Assembly (NCBI GenBank): GCA_025057115.1
Contig: JANWWZ010000004.1
Coordinates: 62,001 to 126,000 of the forward strand
DNA length: 64,000 bases
Source of the DNA: Bernardetiaceae bacterium
GTDB lineage: Bacteria; Bacteroidota; Bacteroidia; Cytophagales; Thermoflexibacteraceae
Direction: 5' to 3'
The notes beneath the pieces are model-generated. The model was given only the letters and a program-made list of their open reading frames with translations, searched no databases and had not been told where the DNA came from. This document shows, piece by piece, positions 9,988 through 19,350 of this stretch (positions within the stretch are counted from its first letter, which is position 1; every line of letters begins with the position of its first letter). The translations under genes and the position numbers were made by a program.

Positions 9988-10015
9988 AGTTACAAGCTTC
10001 AACTTACAAAATCAC

Positions 10016-10711
10016 ATGAAATCCGCTGTAGGACCGATTTGCAAAAACTGCAAAAGTAGGAGCCAATCCTTGTTCAGTTTTTGCCAAGTAGCTGAAACTG
10101 AACAAATCAACTCCAACAAATCTACGCAAGTATTTCGCAAAGGGGAGTACATTTTCGTAGAGAACAATGTACCAGCTGCACTTTACTGCATCAACAGCGG
10201 TATGGTGAAGCTGAGCAAATCAGTTGCCAACGGCAAAGAGCAAATCATTCGCATTGCGCAAGAAGGCAATTTTCTCGGTTATCGCTCTCTGATTCTCAAA
10301 AGCCGTTATCCGTATTCGGCTATTGCGTTGGAAGAATGTCGCATTTGTATCATTCCCAAAGCGGATTTTTTTGCCTTGTTGCGCAATAACAACGACTTTT
10401 ACCAAGCCTTGATGGAACTCATTTGCAAAGAAGCAGACGAAGCAGAAGCAAAGCTAAGCGATATTGCCTATAAACCTGTTCGCAGCCGAATCGCAGAGGC
10501 TCTCTTACTGCTTGCCAACGCCTCTACGGAAGAAGACCATGCTATTACTCTTACTCGCGAAGATTTGGCAAGTTTTGTGGGAACGGTAAAAGAAACTGCT
10601 ATTCGCGTCATTTCTGAGCTACGCGATGCCAATATTATTAGCATTGATAAGCGAAAAATTCGAATTCTCAATCCTCAAATGCTCACTTATATTAGCAACG
10701 TATGTGATTGA
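10016..10711 (+). CDS. Crp/Fnr family transcriptional regulator with N-terminal cysteine cluster
   Basis: cNMP-binding fold (FRKGEYIFVENNVPAALYCINSGMVKL) and HTH LTREDLASFVGTVKETAIRVISEL; N-terminal CKNCKSRSQSLFSFC. Confidence 0.93.
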   Translation: MKSAVGPICKNCKSRSQSLFSFCQVAETEQINSNKSTQVFRKGEYIFVENNVPAALYCINSGMVKLSKSVANGKEQIIRIAQEGNFLGYRSLILKSRYPYSAIALEECRICIIPKADFFALLRNNNDFYQALMELICKEADEAEAKLSDIAYKPVRSRIAEALLLLANASTEEDHAITLTREDLASFVGTVKETAIRVISELRDANIISIDKRKIRILNPQMLTYISNVCD

Positions 10712-10716
10712 GCTTC

Positions 10717-11484
10717 TTACCAGTCTGGTTTAGTTCTATCTGGTGGGCGAGTAATTCGCCGCTGCAATTGTTGCAGGTATTGCACTTCATTGTTGCGAAT
10801 AGCTTCGAGAATGTTTTTTGCTTGCTCTTCCGTCATATTAATTTTCTCCAGCCTACGGCTTCGCAATTGGGTATTGCTGGGTTGGCTTTCCTCTCCTTGA
10901 GAGTTATCTTGCTGATTTTCTTCTCCTGAGCCAGAATTGCTATTTTGTTCTTGCCTGGTGGCATTTTGCTGCTGTTGTTGGCGGTTTTGGTTTTGTGAAG
11001 ACTGTTCTTGATGGGTTTGCGATTGCCCTCCTTGTTGTTTTTGCTTTAGCCAAAGGGCATAAACTACTTCATAATTGTGGCGGGCAGCTTGATTGGTGGG
11101 TGCAGCCCTCAAGCTGCGGCGCAAGTATTTAAGTGCTTCTTCCATTTCTCCTTTTTGTGCCTTTATGATAGCTGCCTGTTGGAAGGCAATTGTTTGTATT
11201 TGCCTGTCTTCTATTCTGGCAGCTTGTTCGTAATACTGCAGCGCCATTTCATAATCAGCTATTTGGAAGTAAGCATGTGCTAAATTGAGAAATACCGCTG
11301 GCTCTTTGACTTGGTAGCGGTCAATAAGGGTTCTGTATTTGTCAATGGCTGTATTCCAGAATTTATTATGGAAGGCTATTTCTGCCTCGCGCTTAAGGCG
11401 ATTGATGGCTGCTATGTCTCCAATGTCATTTTGAGCCAGTAAGCCCCACAGCCATGCCATTGCCACCAAGACTTTGACCATCAT
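10717..11484 (-). CDS. Tetratricopeptide-repeat protein with Q-rich linker (BatC-like)
   Basis: TPR pattern AVFLNLAHAYFQIADYEMALQYYEQAARIED; low-complexity QQQQQN region; C-terminal MTEEQAKNILEAIRNNEVQYLQQLQRR typical of BatC-like proteins. Confidence 0.75.
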   Translation of the reverse strand: MMVKVLVAMAWLWGLLAQNDIGDIAAINRLKREAEIAFHNKFWNTAIDKYRTLIDRYQVKEPAVFLNLAHAYFQIADYEMALQYYEQAARIEDRQIQTIAFQQAAIIKAQKGEMEEALKYLRRSLRAAPTNQAARHNYEVVYALWLKQKQQGGQSQTHQEQSSQNQNRQQQQQNATRQEQNSNSGSGEENQQDNSQGEESQPSNTQLRSRRLEKINMTEEQAKNILEAIRNNEVQYLQQLQRRITRPPDRTKPDW

Positions 11485-11568
11485 AGCGGAAAAATTTTAT
11501 TTTGTGCTAAGGTACTCATTTGTAGGCAGGAGATGTAAACATTTTGCCGCGACAAACGATATGTTAGT

Positions 11569-12471
11569 ATGCTAAAAATAGCTTGGTCGCCAGTGTATCA
11601 CCATCCTTTGCCCGAAGGGCATCGCTTTCCGATGGAAAAGTATTCTTTACTACCTGAGCAGTTACTGTATGAAGGTACTGCCAAAGATGAAAATTTTTTC
11701 ACTCCTTCTCCAGTGAATGAGCAAGATATTTTAGCGACTCATTCTTCAGAGTGGTGGCACAAACTCAAAACTCTTCAACTATCCCCAAGTGAAATTCGGC
11801 GCACGGGCTTTCCCTTGTCAGCTTCTTTGGTAGAAAGAGAAACTACTATTGTACAAGGCACCATTCAAGCGGCTTTATATGCTTTACAGCATGGCATTGC
11901 CATGAACATTGCTGGAGGAACGCACCATGCCTTCACCAATCGCGGTGAAGGATTTTGTTTGCTCAACGACGTAGCCATTGCAGCGCATTACTTGCTTAAC
12001 AGGCAGCTAGCCCAACGAATTCTCATCATTGATTTAGATGTGCATCAAGGCAATGGAACTGCACAAATTTTTGCCCGTGAACCTAGCGTTTTTACTTTTA
12101 GCATGCACGGTGAGCGCAATTACCCTCTGCAAAAAGAACTATCTGACTGGGATATTGGTCTGCCAGATGGGACTGATGATGCTTACTACCTAAAAACATT
12201 GTATAACGCGCTGCCTCAGATTATTGACCGCTTCCAGCCCGATTTTGCATTTTATATTTCGGGAGTGGACATTTTAGCCACTGATAAACTAGGCAAACTA
12301 GCGGTAAGCTTACAAGGCTGCCGCGAAAGAGATAGGTTTGTATTGCAAACTTGCAAAAACAATCGTCTGCCTGTTGCGGTAAGCATGGGGGGAGGGTATT
12401 CTCCTCGCCTTGCCGACATTATAGAAGCCCATAGCAATACGTACCGCCTAGCACAGCAAATTTTTTTCTAG
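11569..12471 (+). CDS. Histone deacetylase superfamily (AcuC-like) protein
   Basis: GGTHHAFTNRGEGFCLLNDVAIAA, IIDLDVHQGNGTA, FTFSMHGERNYP, active-site motifs. Confidence 0.93.
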   Translation: MLKIAWSPVYHHPLPEGHRFPMEKYSLLPEQLLYEGTAKDENFFTPSPVNEQDILATHSSEWWHKLKTLQLSPSEIRRTGFPLSASLVERETTIVQGTIQAALYALQHGIAMNIAGGTHHAFTNRGEGFCLLNDVAIAAHYLLNRQLAQRILIIDLDVHQGNGTAQIFAREPSVFTFSMHGERNYPLQKELSDWDIGLPDGTDDAYYLKTLYNALPQIIDRFQPDFAFYISGVDILATDKLGKLAVSLQGCRERDRFVLQTCKNNRLPVAVSMGGGYSPRLADIIEAHSNTYRLAQQIFF

Positions 12472-12473
12472 AT

Positions 12474-14528
12474 TTAGAATCGGATGCCGATGATAGTAAT
12501 GTCATCGGTTTGCTCTTCAGAGCCGCGCCACATCTCGTAAGTTTCTGCAAGGATGGCTTCTTGGCGGTTTAAATCAGCTTGGTAAATGTCTTTGAGAAGT
12601 TGGCGGAAGAATTTTTTGCCCAGTTTAACTGGATGAGCACCTCCATCGGCATTGCCGAATTGGTCGGTATAGCCATCGGTACAAAGGTAGAGCATGTCGC
12701 CAGGCAAGCACTGCCAGTAGTGATTGTGTACAGTGCGAGAAGTTTTAGTATTTATGATGCCGCCTACGGAGAACTTATCTCCTTTGATTTCGTGCAAAGT
12801 ATCTTGGCGCACAATGTAAGCTGATTGATGGGCTCCGGCAATAACTAACTGCCGATGCTGGTGATTATAGGTAATGATAGAAATATCCATTCCGTCTTGG
12901 CGATTGCTAGAAGCAGTATCTTGCTTAAGAGTTTTGATAACACCTACGTCCATTTTTCTGATAATTTGAGCAGGGTCTAATATACCTTCCATGACTACTA
13001 TTTGGTGAAGCAAGTTATTGCCTATCACGGACATGAGCGCCCCTGGAACTCCATGTCCTGTGCAATCTACCACTGCCATCACTGCAATGGGCTCGCCTTG
13101 ACCGTTTACCGTTTGGCGAAACCAGTAAAAATCCCCACTGACGATATCTTTAGGTTTGTAAAAAATAAACACTTGTTCAAAGCACCGACGGATGGCTTCT
13201 TTCTCTGGCAGCATCGCCGATTGGATGCGCTGGGCGTAGTTAATACTGGCGGTAATATTTTTATTTTTTTGCTTGATTTCTGATAAAGCTTTTTCTATTT
13301 CGTCTTTTTGTTGGGCAATTTTCTCATTCTGACTTTGAATTTCTTCGGTTTTTTGTTGAACTTCTTCGTACTTGAGGCGAAGTTGTAAGTTTAATTCTTT
13401 TTGTTCCTTTATTTTCTTGTCCAGTTGGTAGGACATGTGGCGGAAGCTGCGAGCTAGCTCGCCAATTTCATCCCGCCTTCTGAACATGCTGTCATCAGAA
13501 ATAATTTCGTTCCATTCTCCTTGCGCCATTTCTTCGGCTGCTTGGTGAAGCGACACAATAGGTTGGGCAAAGTATCTTCCCACCACAATGGCAATTACCA
13601 CACCGATGCTGCAGACAATCAGTGCGATGCGTGCATAGCGGTCGCTCAGCATGGAGGCAGGTTTGAAAATGATATCTTTGCTTGCCTTAGCAATGATGAT
13701 CCATCCATTGCCCGTGTAATCGAGATATCCTTTTTGTTGATCTATTACGTAGATTTCTTTTTCTGCATTCAAGAAGCGATTTGCCGAGCCAGCGTTGCTC
13801 TCTTCAATGAGTTTTTTTATGAGCTTGATATCGGGGTAGCGCTTAGTGAGGGCAATAAACTTGTTTTGATTGGAAAACAAAATGAATCCGTCAGCATCTA
13901 CTAGCGTGATTTCCAGATTTTTGCGCAGTTCTTCTTCTTGGGCGCCAAAGCTGGTAATGATGTGATTAAACAGCTCATAGAGCTCACTCATTGCCACTTG
14001 TGCTACCAATACACCTGCGTGCTTTTTATTAGTGTCGTAAATTTTTCTAGCAAAATGGATGACGGGTATTTTTAAGAATTCAGAGCGAGAAACTTCTATG
14101 GCAAAGTCACTTTGCTGAAGTTGAGGCCAAAATTTTGAAAAAGTATGTTTTTTACCAATATTTTCTTTGTAGGAATCGGCAATACAAGTGCGCTGAACGT
14201 CAAAGTAAGAAAGGGTTTTGTAAAGAGGATAAGCGGCGCTCAGCTCTTTGAGGCGAGTTTGGAGCAGAGCGATTTGAGCGCTTCCCTGCCCTGCACTTAG
14301 AGAACGCAGTAGCGGGTCTTGGGTCAATGAAAATAAATCTTTTTGCCTTTCGTAAAGAAAGCGGTCAATAGCCGCCATCGTTACGGAAGTTTCGCGTAGC
14401 AATGTTTCTCGCACGTTGGATTCAATTGAACGGCGAGTTTCATTGTAGGCAAAGTAAAATGCAGGCAGCCCGCCCAGCAACACCATTGCCACGCACAAAG
14501 CGACCATTTGAAAGGAGAGGCTCCGCAT
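12474..14528 (-). CDS. Membrane sensor with extracytoplasmic domain, HAMP, coiled coil and SpoIIE/PP2C phosphatase domain
   Basis: Two TMs, HAMP (ARYFAQPIVSLHQAAEEMAQGEWNEI), SpoIIE motifs DFYWFRQ, VVDCTGHGVPGALMSVIG, YLCTDGYTDQFG. Confidence 0.92.
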   Translation of the reverse strand: MRSLSFQMVALCVAMVLLGGLPAFYFAYNETRRSIESNVRETLLRETSVTMAAIDRFLYERQKDLFSLTQDPLLRSLSAGQGSAQIALLQTRLKELSAAYPLYKTLSYFDVQRTCIADSYKENIGKKHTFSKFWPQLQQSDFAIEVSRSEFLKIPVIHFARKIYDTNKKHAGVLVAQVAMSELYELFNHIITSFGAQEEELRKNLEITLVDADGFILFSNQNKFIALTKRYPDIKLIKKLIEESNAGSANRFLNAEKEIYVIDQQKGYLDYTGNGWIIIAKASKDIIFKPASMLSDRYARIALIVCSIGVVIAIVVGRYFAQPIVSLHQAAEEMAQGEWNEIISDDSMFRRRDEIGELARSFRHMSYQLDKKIKEQKELNLQLRLKYEEVQQKTEEIQSQNEKIAQQKDEIEKALSEIKQKNKNITASINYAQRIQSAMLPEKEAIRRCFEQVFIFYKPKDIVSGDFYWFRQTVNGQGEPIAVMAVVDCTGHGVPGALMSVIGNNLLHQIVVMEGILDPAQIIRKMDVGVIKTLKQDTASSNRQDGMDISIITYNHQHRQLVIAGAHQSAYIVRQDTLHEIKGDKFSVGGIINTKTSRTVHNHYWQCLPGDMLYLCTDGYTDQFGNADGGAHPVKLGKKFFRQLLKDIYQADLNRQEAILAETYEMWRGSEEQTDDITIIGIRF

Positions 14529-14699
14529 TGAAAGTTACCTGTAATCGTCCTTTCATCTTCATATTGCTATACTGTAAAGGTATAAATTTTATTCTTTATA
14601 ACAATACCCTCACAGTTCAATAACAATGCCGCAATATAGTTAGTTGTCCCCCAAGCGCCATGTGTGTGAAAAATGAGTAGAATTACTTATTTGCTTGTT

Positions 14700-15953
14700 T
14701 TAATTGTTAATAGTGATTCGCTGCAAGGTAGGGATAAGCAAGCGCAGCACTGCCCATGCAAGCGCAAATATTACACCAGCAGCACTAAAAATGAGGGTGT
14801 AGTTTCCTGTTTTTTCTAACAAGTAGCCTATTAGATAGGAAAACACGCTTCCCCCTATAGCACCGCTCATTCCTGCCAGCCCTGACATAGAAGCCACTGC
14901 CTTAGAAGGATACAAGTCGGTGATGATAGTAAAAATGTTGGCAGACCATCCCTGATAAGAGGCTGCTGCCAATGCTATTATAGCAACAGCGCTAGCGGCG
15001 GAAGGCATTTGGGAAGCCAGTGCTACTGGAGCGGCAAGTAAAGCACACACCAGTAAAGTAGTGCGGCGTGCAAAATCTAAAGAGTATCCCTTTTTTAACC
15101 AGAAGGAAGAGAGCCACCCTCCTGCAATGCTGCCTGCGTCTGCTACTAAAAAAAGTACAATTAACGGCATGCTAAGTGCTTGCAGCTGCAAGCTATACCG
15201 GGCATATAAAAACTTAGGAATCCAAAACAAGAAAAACCACCAAACCGGATCTGTAATAAAACGGACAAAGCATAAGGTCCAAGTTTGTCGGAAGGAGAGC
15301 AACTGCCTCCAAGATATTTTTTCTTCAGAGGGGGTTTTTTCTTCTTTGATGTAGGCAAGTTCGGCGGTAGGAATAGCAGGGCGCTGTTCTGGCTGGCGAT
15401 AGGAAGGAAGCCAAAAAAGAAGCCACACAAAGCCAAGAGCACCTGTGAGAATGAAAGCCCACTGCCAGCTTAATTGTAGGGTAATCCATGGCACGATAAG
15501 CGGCGCTAAGATAGCCCCGATGTTAGAACCCGAGTTAAAGATTCCAGTAGCTAGCGCGCGTTCTTTAGAGGGAAACCATTCGGATACCGTTTTGAGGCAA
15601 GCTGGAAAATTAGCTGCTTCACCGATGCCCAACATGAAGCGCGCTGCCGCAAAACCTGTTACACTACGCGCCAAAGCATGAGCCATGCCTGCTAAACTCC
15701 AAGTGGCAATAGCTACGGCAAAGCCTAACCGCACTCCGAACCTGTCCAACAAATAACCCGTTGAAGCCATGCCCAAGGCATAAGCTATTTGAAAAGCCAT
15801 GACAATTTGACTATATTCTACTTCGTTCCAACCTATTTCTTTTTGAAGGGTAGGTGCTAAAATGCCGATTACTTGTCGATCAATGTAGTTAATAGTAGTG
15901 GCAAAAAACAACAATGCTAAAATGCGCCAGCGATAACTCCCTGTCTGCTTCAT
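14700..15953 (-). CDS. MFS transporter, anion:cation symporter (ExuT/hexuronate-like) family
   Basis: NYIDRQVIGILAPTLQKEIGWNEVEYSQIVMAFQIAYALG, FMLGIGEAANFPACLKTVSEWFPSKERALATGIFNSGSNIGAILAP. Confidence 0.92.
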   Translation of the reverse strand: MKQTGSYRWRILALLFFATTINYIDRQVIGILAPTLQKEIGWNEVEYSQIVMAFQIAYALGMASTGYLLDRFGVRLGFAVAIATWSLAGMAHALARSVTGFAAARFMLGIGEAANFPACLKTVSEWFPSKERALATGIFNSGSNIGAILAPLIVPWITLQLSWQWAFILTGALGFVWLLFWLPSYRQPEQRPAIPTAELAYIKEEKTPSEEKISWRQLLSFRQTWTLCFVRFITDPVWWFFLFWIPKFLYARYSLQLQALSMPLIVLFLVADAGSIAGGWLSSFWLKKGYSLDFARRTTLLVCALLAAPVALASQMPSAASAVAIIALAAASYQGWSANIFTIITDLYPSKAVASMSGLAGMSGAIGGSVFSYLIGYLLEKTGNYTLIFSAAGVIFALAWAVLRLLIPTLQRITINN

Positions 15954-15969
15954 AGCGAAACTATTTGAC

Positions 15970-15977
15970 TAACTTTG
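15970..15977 (+). promoter_or_regulatory. -7 element TAACTTTG for iron-sulfur assembly gene
   Basis: TAnnTTTG match 36 nt before ATG 16014. Confidence 0.45.
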
Positions 15978-16013
15978 TTGTTAGAATACTAAGCCAAACC
16001 TATCCTGCTAAAT

Positions 16014-16340
16014 ATGATTAGCATTACCGAAAAAGCCAAAAATAAAATTACAGAATTGCGCCGTCAGGAGGGTAAAAGTGATAACTATCACCTTCGCGTA
16101 GCAGTAAAAGGCGGAGGCTGCTCAGGATTGATGTATCACCTTGACTTTGATGATACAGTGAAACCTAACGACCACGTTTTTGAGGACAAGGGAATTAAAA
16201 TTACGGTAGATAAACGCAGCCTTCTCTACCTGGCAGGCACTACCTTGGACTTTTCTGACGGTCTTAATGGCAAGGGCTTCCAGTTTATCAATCCCAATGC
16301 TTCCCGCACTTGTGGATGCGGAGAAAGTTTTGCAGTGTAA
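16014..16340 (+). CDS. HesB/IscA/ErpA-type iron-sulfur cluster assembly protein
   Basis: GGGCSGLMYHLDFD and C-terminal CGCGESFAV cysteine motifs. Confidence 0.93.
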   Translation: MISITEKAKNKITELRRQEGKSDNYHLRVAVKGGGCSGLMYHLDFDDTVKPNDHVFEDKGIKITVDKRSLLYLAGTTLDFSDGLNGKGFQFINPNASRTCGCGESFAV

Positions 16341-16351
16341 CTCCTTTCTTC

Positions 16352-16385
16352 AAAATAGCGACTGTTTTTAAAGGTCGCTATTTTT
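16352..16385 (+). terminator. Intrinsic terminator
   Basis: AAAATAGCGAC-loop-GTCGCTATTTTT. Confidence 0.8.
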
Positions 16386-16505
16386 ATTGAACTAAGTGCA
16401 AATAAATTTCATTAAAAAAGCACAAGCACCGTTCTGGCTTGCTCTTGTTCTTTTGGTAAAGCTGTGCTACCCTAGCTTCCTGCAAAGACCTATTTCACAT
16501 AAAAA

Positions 16506-17219
16506 TTATCGTTTCCGCAACTTGCCAGCAAATACATTTTTCCAGTGAGCTTTTGTGCGTTGCCAATTTAAGCGCCATTCTGTCAAATAATTTTGTAAAC
16601 GGTCCCAAAGAGTGATTTCAAACAGTCCTTGGCGAATATATACACTATCATTGCTATCTTTGTACCACAGTTGATAGCCGTTTTTTTCCATCCAATGCAA
16701 AATTTCGCTTATGAAAGGATTAACATAATGCTTGCCATGGGTTTCCACTGAAATAACAGCAGGTCGGCTTTTCATGTGTTTGAGTACATACCACTCGCAG
16801 CCTTCTATATCAATACTAAGTAGATCGATAGTGCCATCGTCAATGCTATCAAATTTTTTAGCAGGAACAGTAAATTTATCTGCATCGCATTTTTGGTAGG
16901 TGTCATTTGCTATCGCTGGACTTGTCTCTAAAGTGCTTACAAAACTGGAAGCAGCGCAGTAGTGCAGGTCAATAGTACCTTCCCTGTCGTAAATGGCTAC
17001 TTGATGAAGCGTAACGTGGCAATGCCCTGCAAAATAGTCCTTGATAATTTGGGCGTAATAAGGATTGGCTTCCACGAGTGTTGTTCTAACTCCTTGCTGG
17101 ATATAATTGATTACATTAGAAGTTTGAGGTAAATATACACCTACCTCAGCCACGTGCGCAGGATAAAAGCCCTTGCCTTTGAGCTTGCGATAAAGTAATT
17201 TTTCTCGAGAAAAATTCAT
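16506..17219 (-). CDS. FkbM-family methyltransferase
   Basis: VAEVGVY, TTLVEANPYYAQIIKDYF, IDLLSIDIEGCEWYVLKHM signatures. Confidence 0.85.
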   Translation of the reverse strand: MNFSREKLLYRKLKGKGFYPAHVAEVGVYLPQTSNVINYIQQGVRTTLVEANPYYAQIIKDYFAGHCHVTLHQVAIYDREGTIDLHYCAASSFVSTLETSPAIANDTYQKCDADKFTVPAKKFDSIDDGTIDLLSIDIEGCEWYVLKHMKSRPAVISVETHGKHYVNPFISEILHWMEKNGYQLWYKDSNDSVYIRQGLFEITLWDRLQNYLTEWRLNWQRTKAHWKNVFAGKLRKR

Positions 17220-17309
17220 CAGAGCAGTGTATTTTTTTCGCTAAAATAGAAAACTACCAGTACCTGCACCTGCTTACAAAGCAATCAAGCCTAGGGGACC
17301 GTTAGCTGG

Positions 17310-18923
17310 TCAATTTTCCACTTTTAGGTAGTAAGCTATTTGCTTTTGTGGGTTGGCTTTTGTTTCTATGATTTCTACAAGTAAGTGTTTGCTTGGAAAG
17401 TACAGACAACGCTCGCTGAGAAAGCGAAATTTGTCAAGGTCGTGGGATAGGTTGTTTAGGTTAATTTCCAAGTGATCAGGAGCTTTCCAAAGGTAAATTT
17501 TTTGTTGATTAGCTTGAATGATCAGAGGATATTTGTCAGCTTCTGTGTGAGCTCTGTATTTTATGCGAGTAAAATACGGCGCATCGCTTATGTTACGAGC
17601 CACTAACTCGCCGTGAGGAATAGCAGGAACGGGAGGGATATAACTGGACAGTGAATTGTTCTCCTCGCTATTATAATGATGCCTGATAAAATTATAATAT
17701 TCCAAAATATAGCTAAAAATTGAAGATTTATTTTGAAATATTTCTAAGTTTGCTTTAGCATACCACACCCCTGATTTTTCTGCTTCATGAAAAAGAAATT
17801 TGGCATCCGCTTTTTTTTCCATCATGTCATAGGCAATAGCAGTCATTGTCATACAAGCAGGTAATCTTCTAAATTCATAAGGGCTTTCCTTGTATTTTCC
17901 GATGACTGCCTCAGGATTAGGAGACTTAGAAAGCAAATGCACTGCCATCCAATTGAGCAAGGCTGGTTGATAGTGGTGATCTATGGAAAGGGCTTCCTCT
18001 AAATAATTTTTACAACGCTGTATGTATTTTTCCAAATCGAAATTTGTACGTTGGCTTCTGTATTGATTCATTCTTCGCAGGTGTACTTCGCTTTCTATAG
18101 GTAAGAAATAGGGCATTTCGTCTTTGTCGGTGTGTTTTAAAATGTAGTGAAGCAAAGCAGCTGCTGCATTGTTATACACTTCTTTAGGAGCGTGGATTCC
18201 AAATTCTTTGCTTTTATTGATCAGGTAAAGAAAAGCATTTTCGGCATGTAGGTAATTTTCTGTAGCAATGAGCGCTAATCCAGCGCGAAAAGCATGAATG
18301 AGCTCTTGAGCTTCCGCAAATCCTTCTAAAATATTGTAAATGCGCTCCCTCCGAGAAGGATAACCCTCGAGCTGATCGGGAAGTTGATAGTGCTGATAGA
18401 TAGCATTAATTAATTTCTCTGCAATAGGATAAGGTTGATAACCTGCTAAATAAGCATAAAATGCGCCCAAATAGTCCGCTTGTTTTTCCGCCAGTACAAC
18501 AGCGCCGTGGCTAAGAGGGGCAAAGCGTTGAGGTTTGCCAAATCTTACTATCCATTGGTGATTGACGTATAAATGAACTAATTCATGACCCAGTAGCATA
18601 GCTAAAGCATCGTGCAGTTGATTGCCAAATTGACTAGCACACAGGTCGTAAAGCGACTCATGAATGTTAATACAAGCTAGATTCTGCTTAGCGTCATATT
18701 TCAAATCTAAAATGACGGGTTGCTTCGACTGGTGAGAGTAAACATAAATTTTAGGCAATTGCGCATTTCCAGGAGGCTCCCCTAAAATGTTAGTCAGTCT
18801 GCGCAATATTTGCTCGAGAGTACGCGTTTTAGGATGATGTTCTGGCAATAATTGTGCTGTGGCTGTGTTAGCTAGTACAAACCCTACTAACAAAATTGTA
18901 ACGAACTTATTTTTTCCTATCAT
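17310..18923 (-). CDS. Secreted M48-like metalloprotease/TPR protein
   Basis: Signal peptide; MLLGHELVHLYVNHQW (HExxH) and EKQADYLGAFYAYLAGY; C-terminal repeats. Confidence 0.7.
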   Translation of the reverse strand: MIGKNKFVTILLVGFVLANTATAQLLPEHHPKTRTLEQILRRLTNILGEPPGNAQLPKIYVYSHQSKQPVILDLKYDAKQNLACINIHESLYDLCASQFGNQLHDALAMLLGHELVHLYVNHQWIVRFGKPQRFAPLSHGAVVLAEKQADYLGAFYAYLAGYQPYPIAEKLINAIYQHYQLPDQLEGYPSRRERIYNILEGFAEAQELIHAFRAGLALIATENYLHAENAFLYLINKSKEFGIHAPKEVYNNAAAALLHYILKHTDKDEMPYFLPIESEVHLRRMNQYRSQRTNFDLEKYIQRCKNYLEEALSIDHHYQPALLNWMAVHLLSKSPNPEAVIGKYKESPYEFRRLPACMTMTAIAYDMMEKKADAKFLFHEAEKSGVWYAKANLEIFQNKSSIFSYILEYYNFIRHHYNSEENNSLSSYIPPVPAIPHGELVARNISDAPYFTRIKYRAHTEADKYPLIIQANQQKIYLWKAPDHLEINLNNLSHDLDKFRFLSERCLYFPSKHLLVEIIETKANPQKQIAYYLKVEN

Positions 18924-19245
18924 ATTCGCTTGCTTGAATTCACCGCTGGCAACCTAACAACACTAAGGAAATTTAGTGCAATATTAATTAAATATATGCT
19001 GAATTAATTTTTACTTTTTGCTTGCTCGGTGCCAGGTTTACTCTGTAAAAAGCGGGTTTGCTTTCGGACTTTTTAAATTAGCTGCTTAAGTGCGGATTAC
19101 AGCTACGTGGTGTTTGGAGAGATGTTATTTAGCTTAGAAACTTGGCAAACTTTGGTTCAATGGTGGGTAGTGCGCACATAGTAGGGAGGTGATGATATTC
19201 AAATTTGGTGGTTAAAAAGCATTAGTAAAAAAGTCCCTCTAAGCT

Positions 19246-19288
19246 GAAAATAAAATGGGAGCATTATCTATCCCAAAGGCTCCCTCAA
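19246..19288 (-). terminator. Probable terminator for SpoIIE-domain gene
   Basis: GGGAGC-N16-GCTCCC hairpin followed on minus strand by ATTTTATTTT. Confidence 0.5.
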
Positions 19289-19350
19289 AAATATCCCTTC
19301 CATGGTTCTGATTGGTTTAATTGTTTGTTAGATTTGGTTGTAATTTTTTT

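Noticed and set aside
15061-15681. Stack of small ORFs on both strands inside the MFS transporter gene
   Set aside because: The MFS frame is intact and has clear family signatures; the others are overlap artefacts
9020-18959. Shared 13-mer TGGCAACCTAACA at 9020-9032 and 18947-18959
   Set aside because: Many 13-mer pairs are expected by chance in 64 kb; no shared regulatory context
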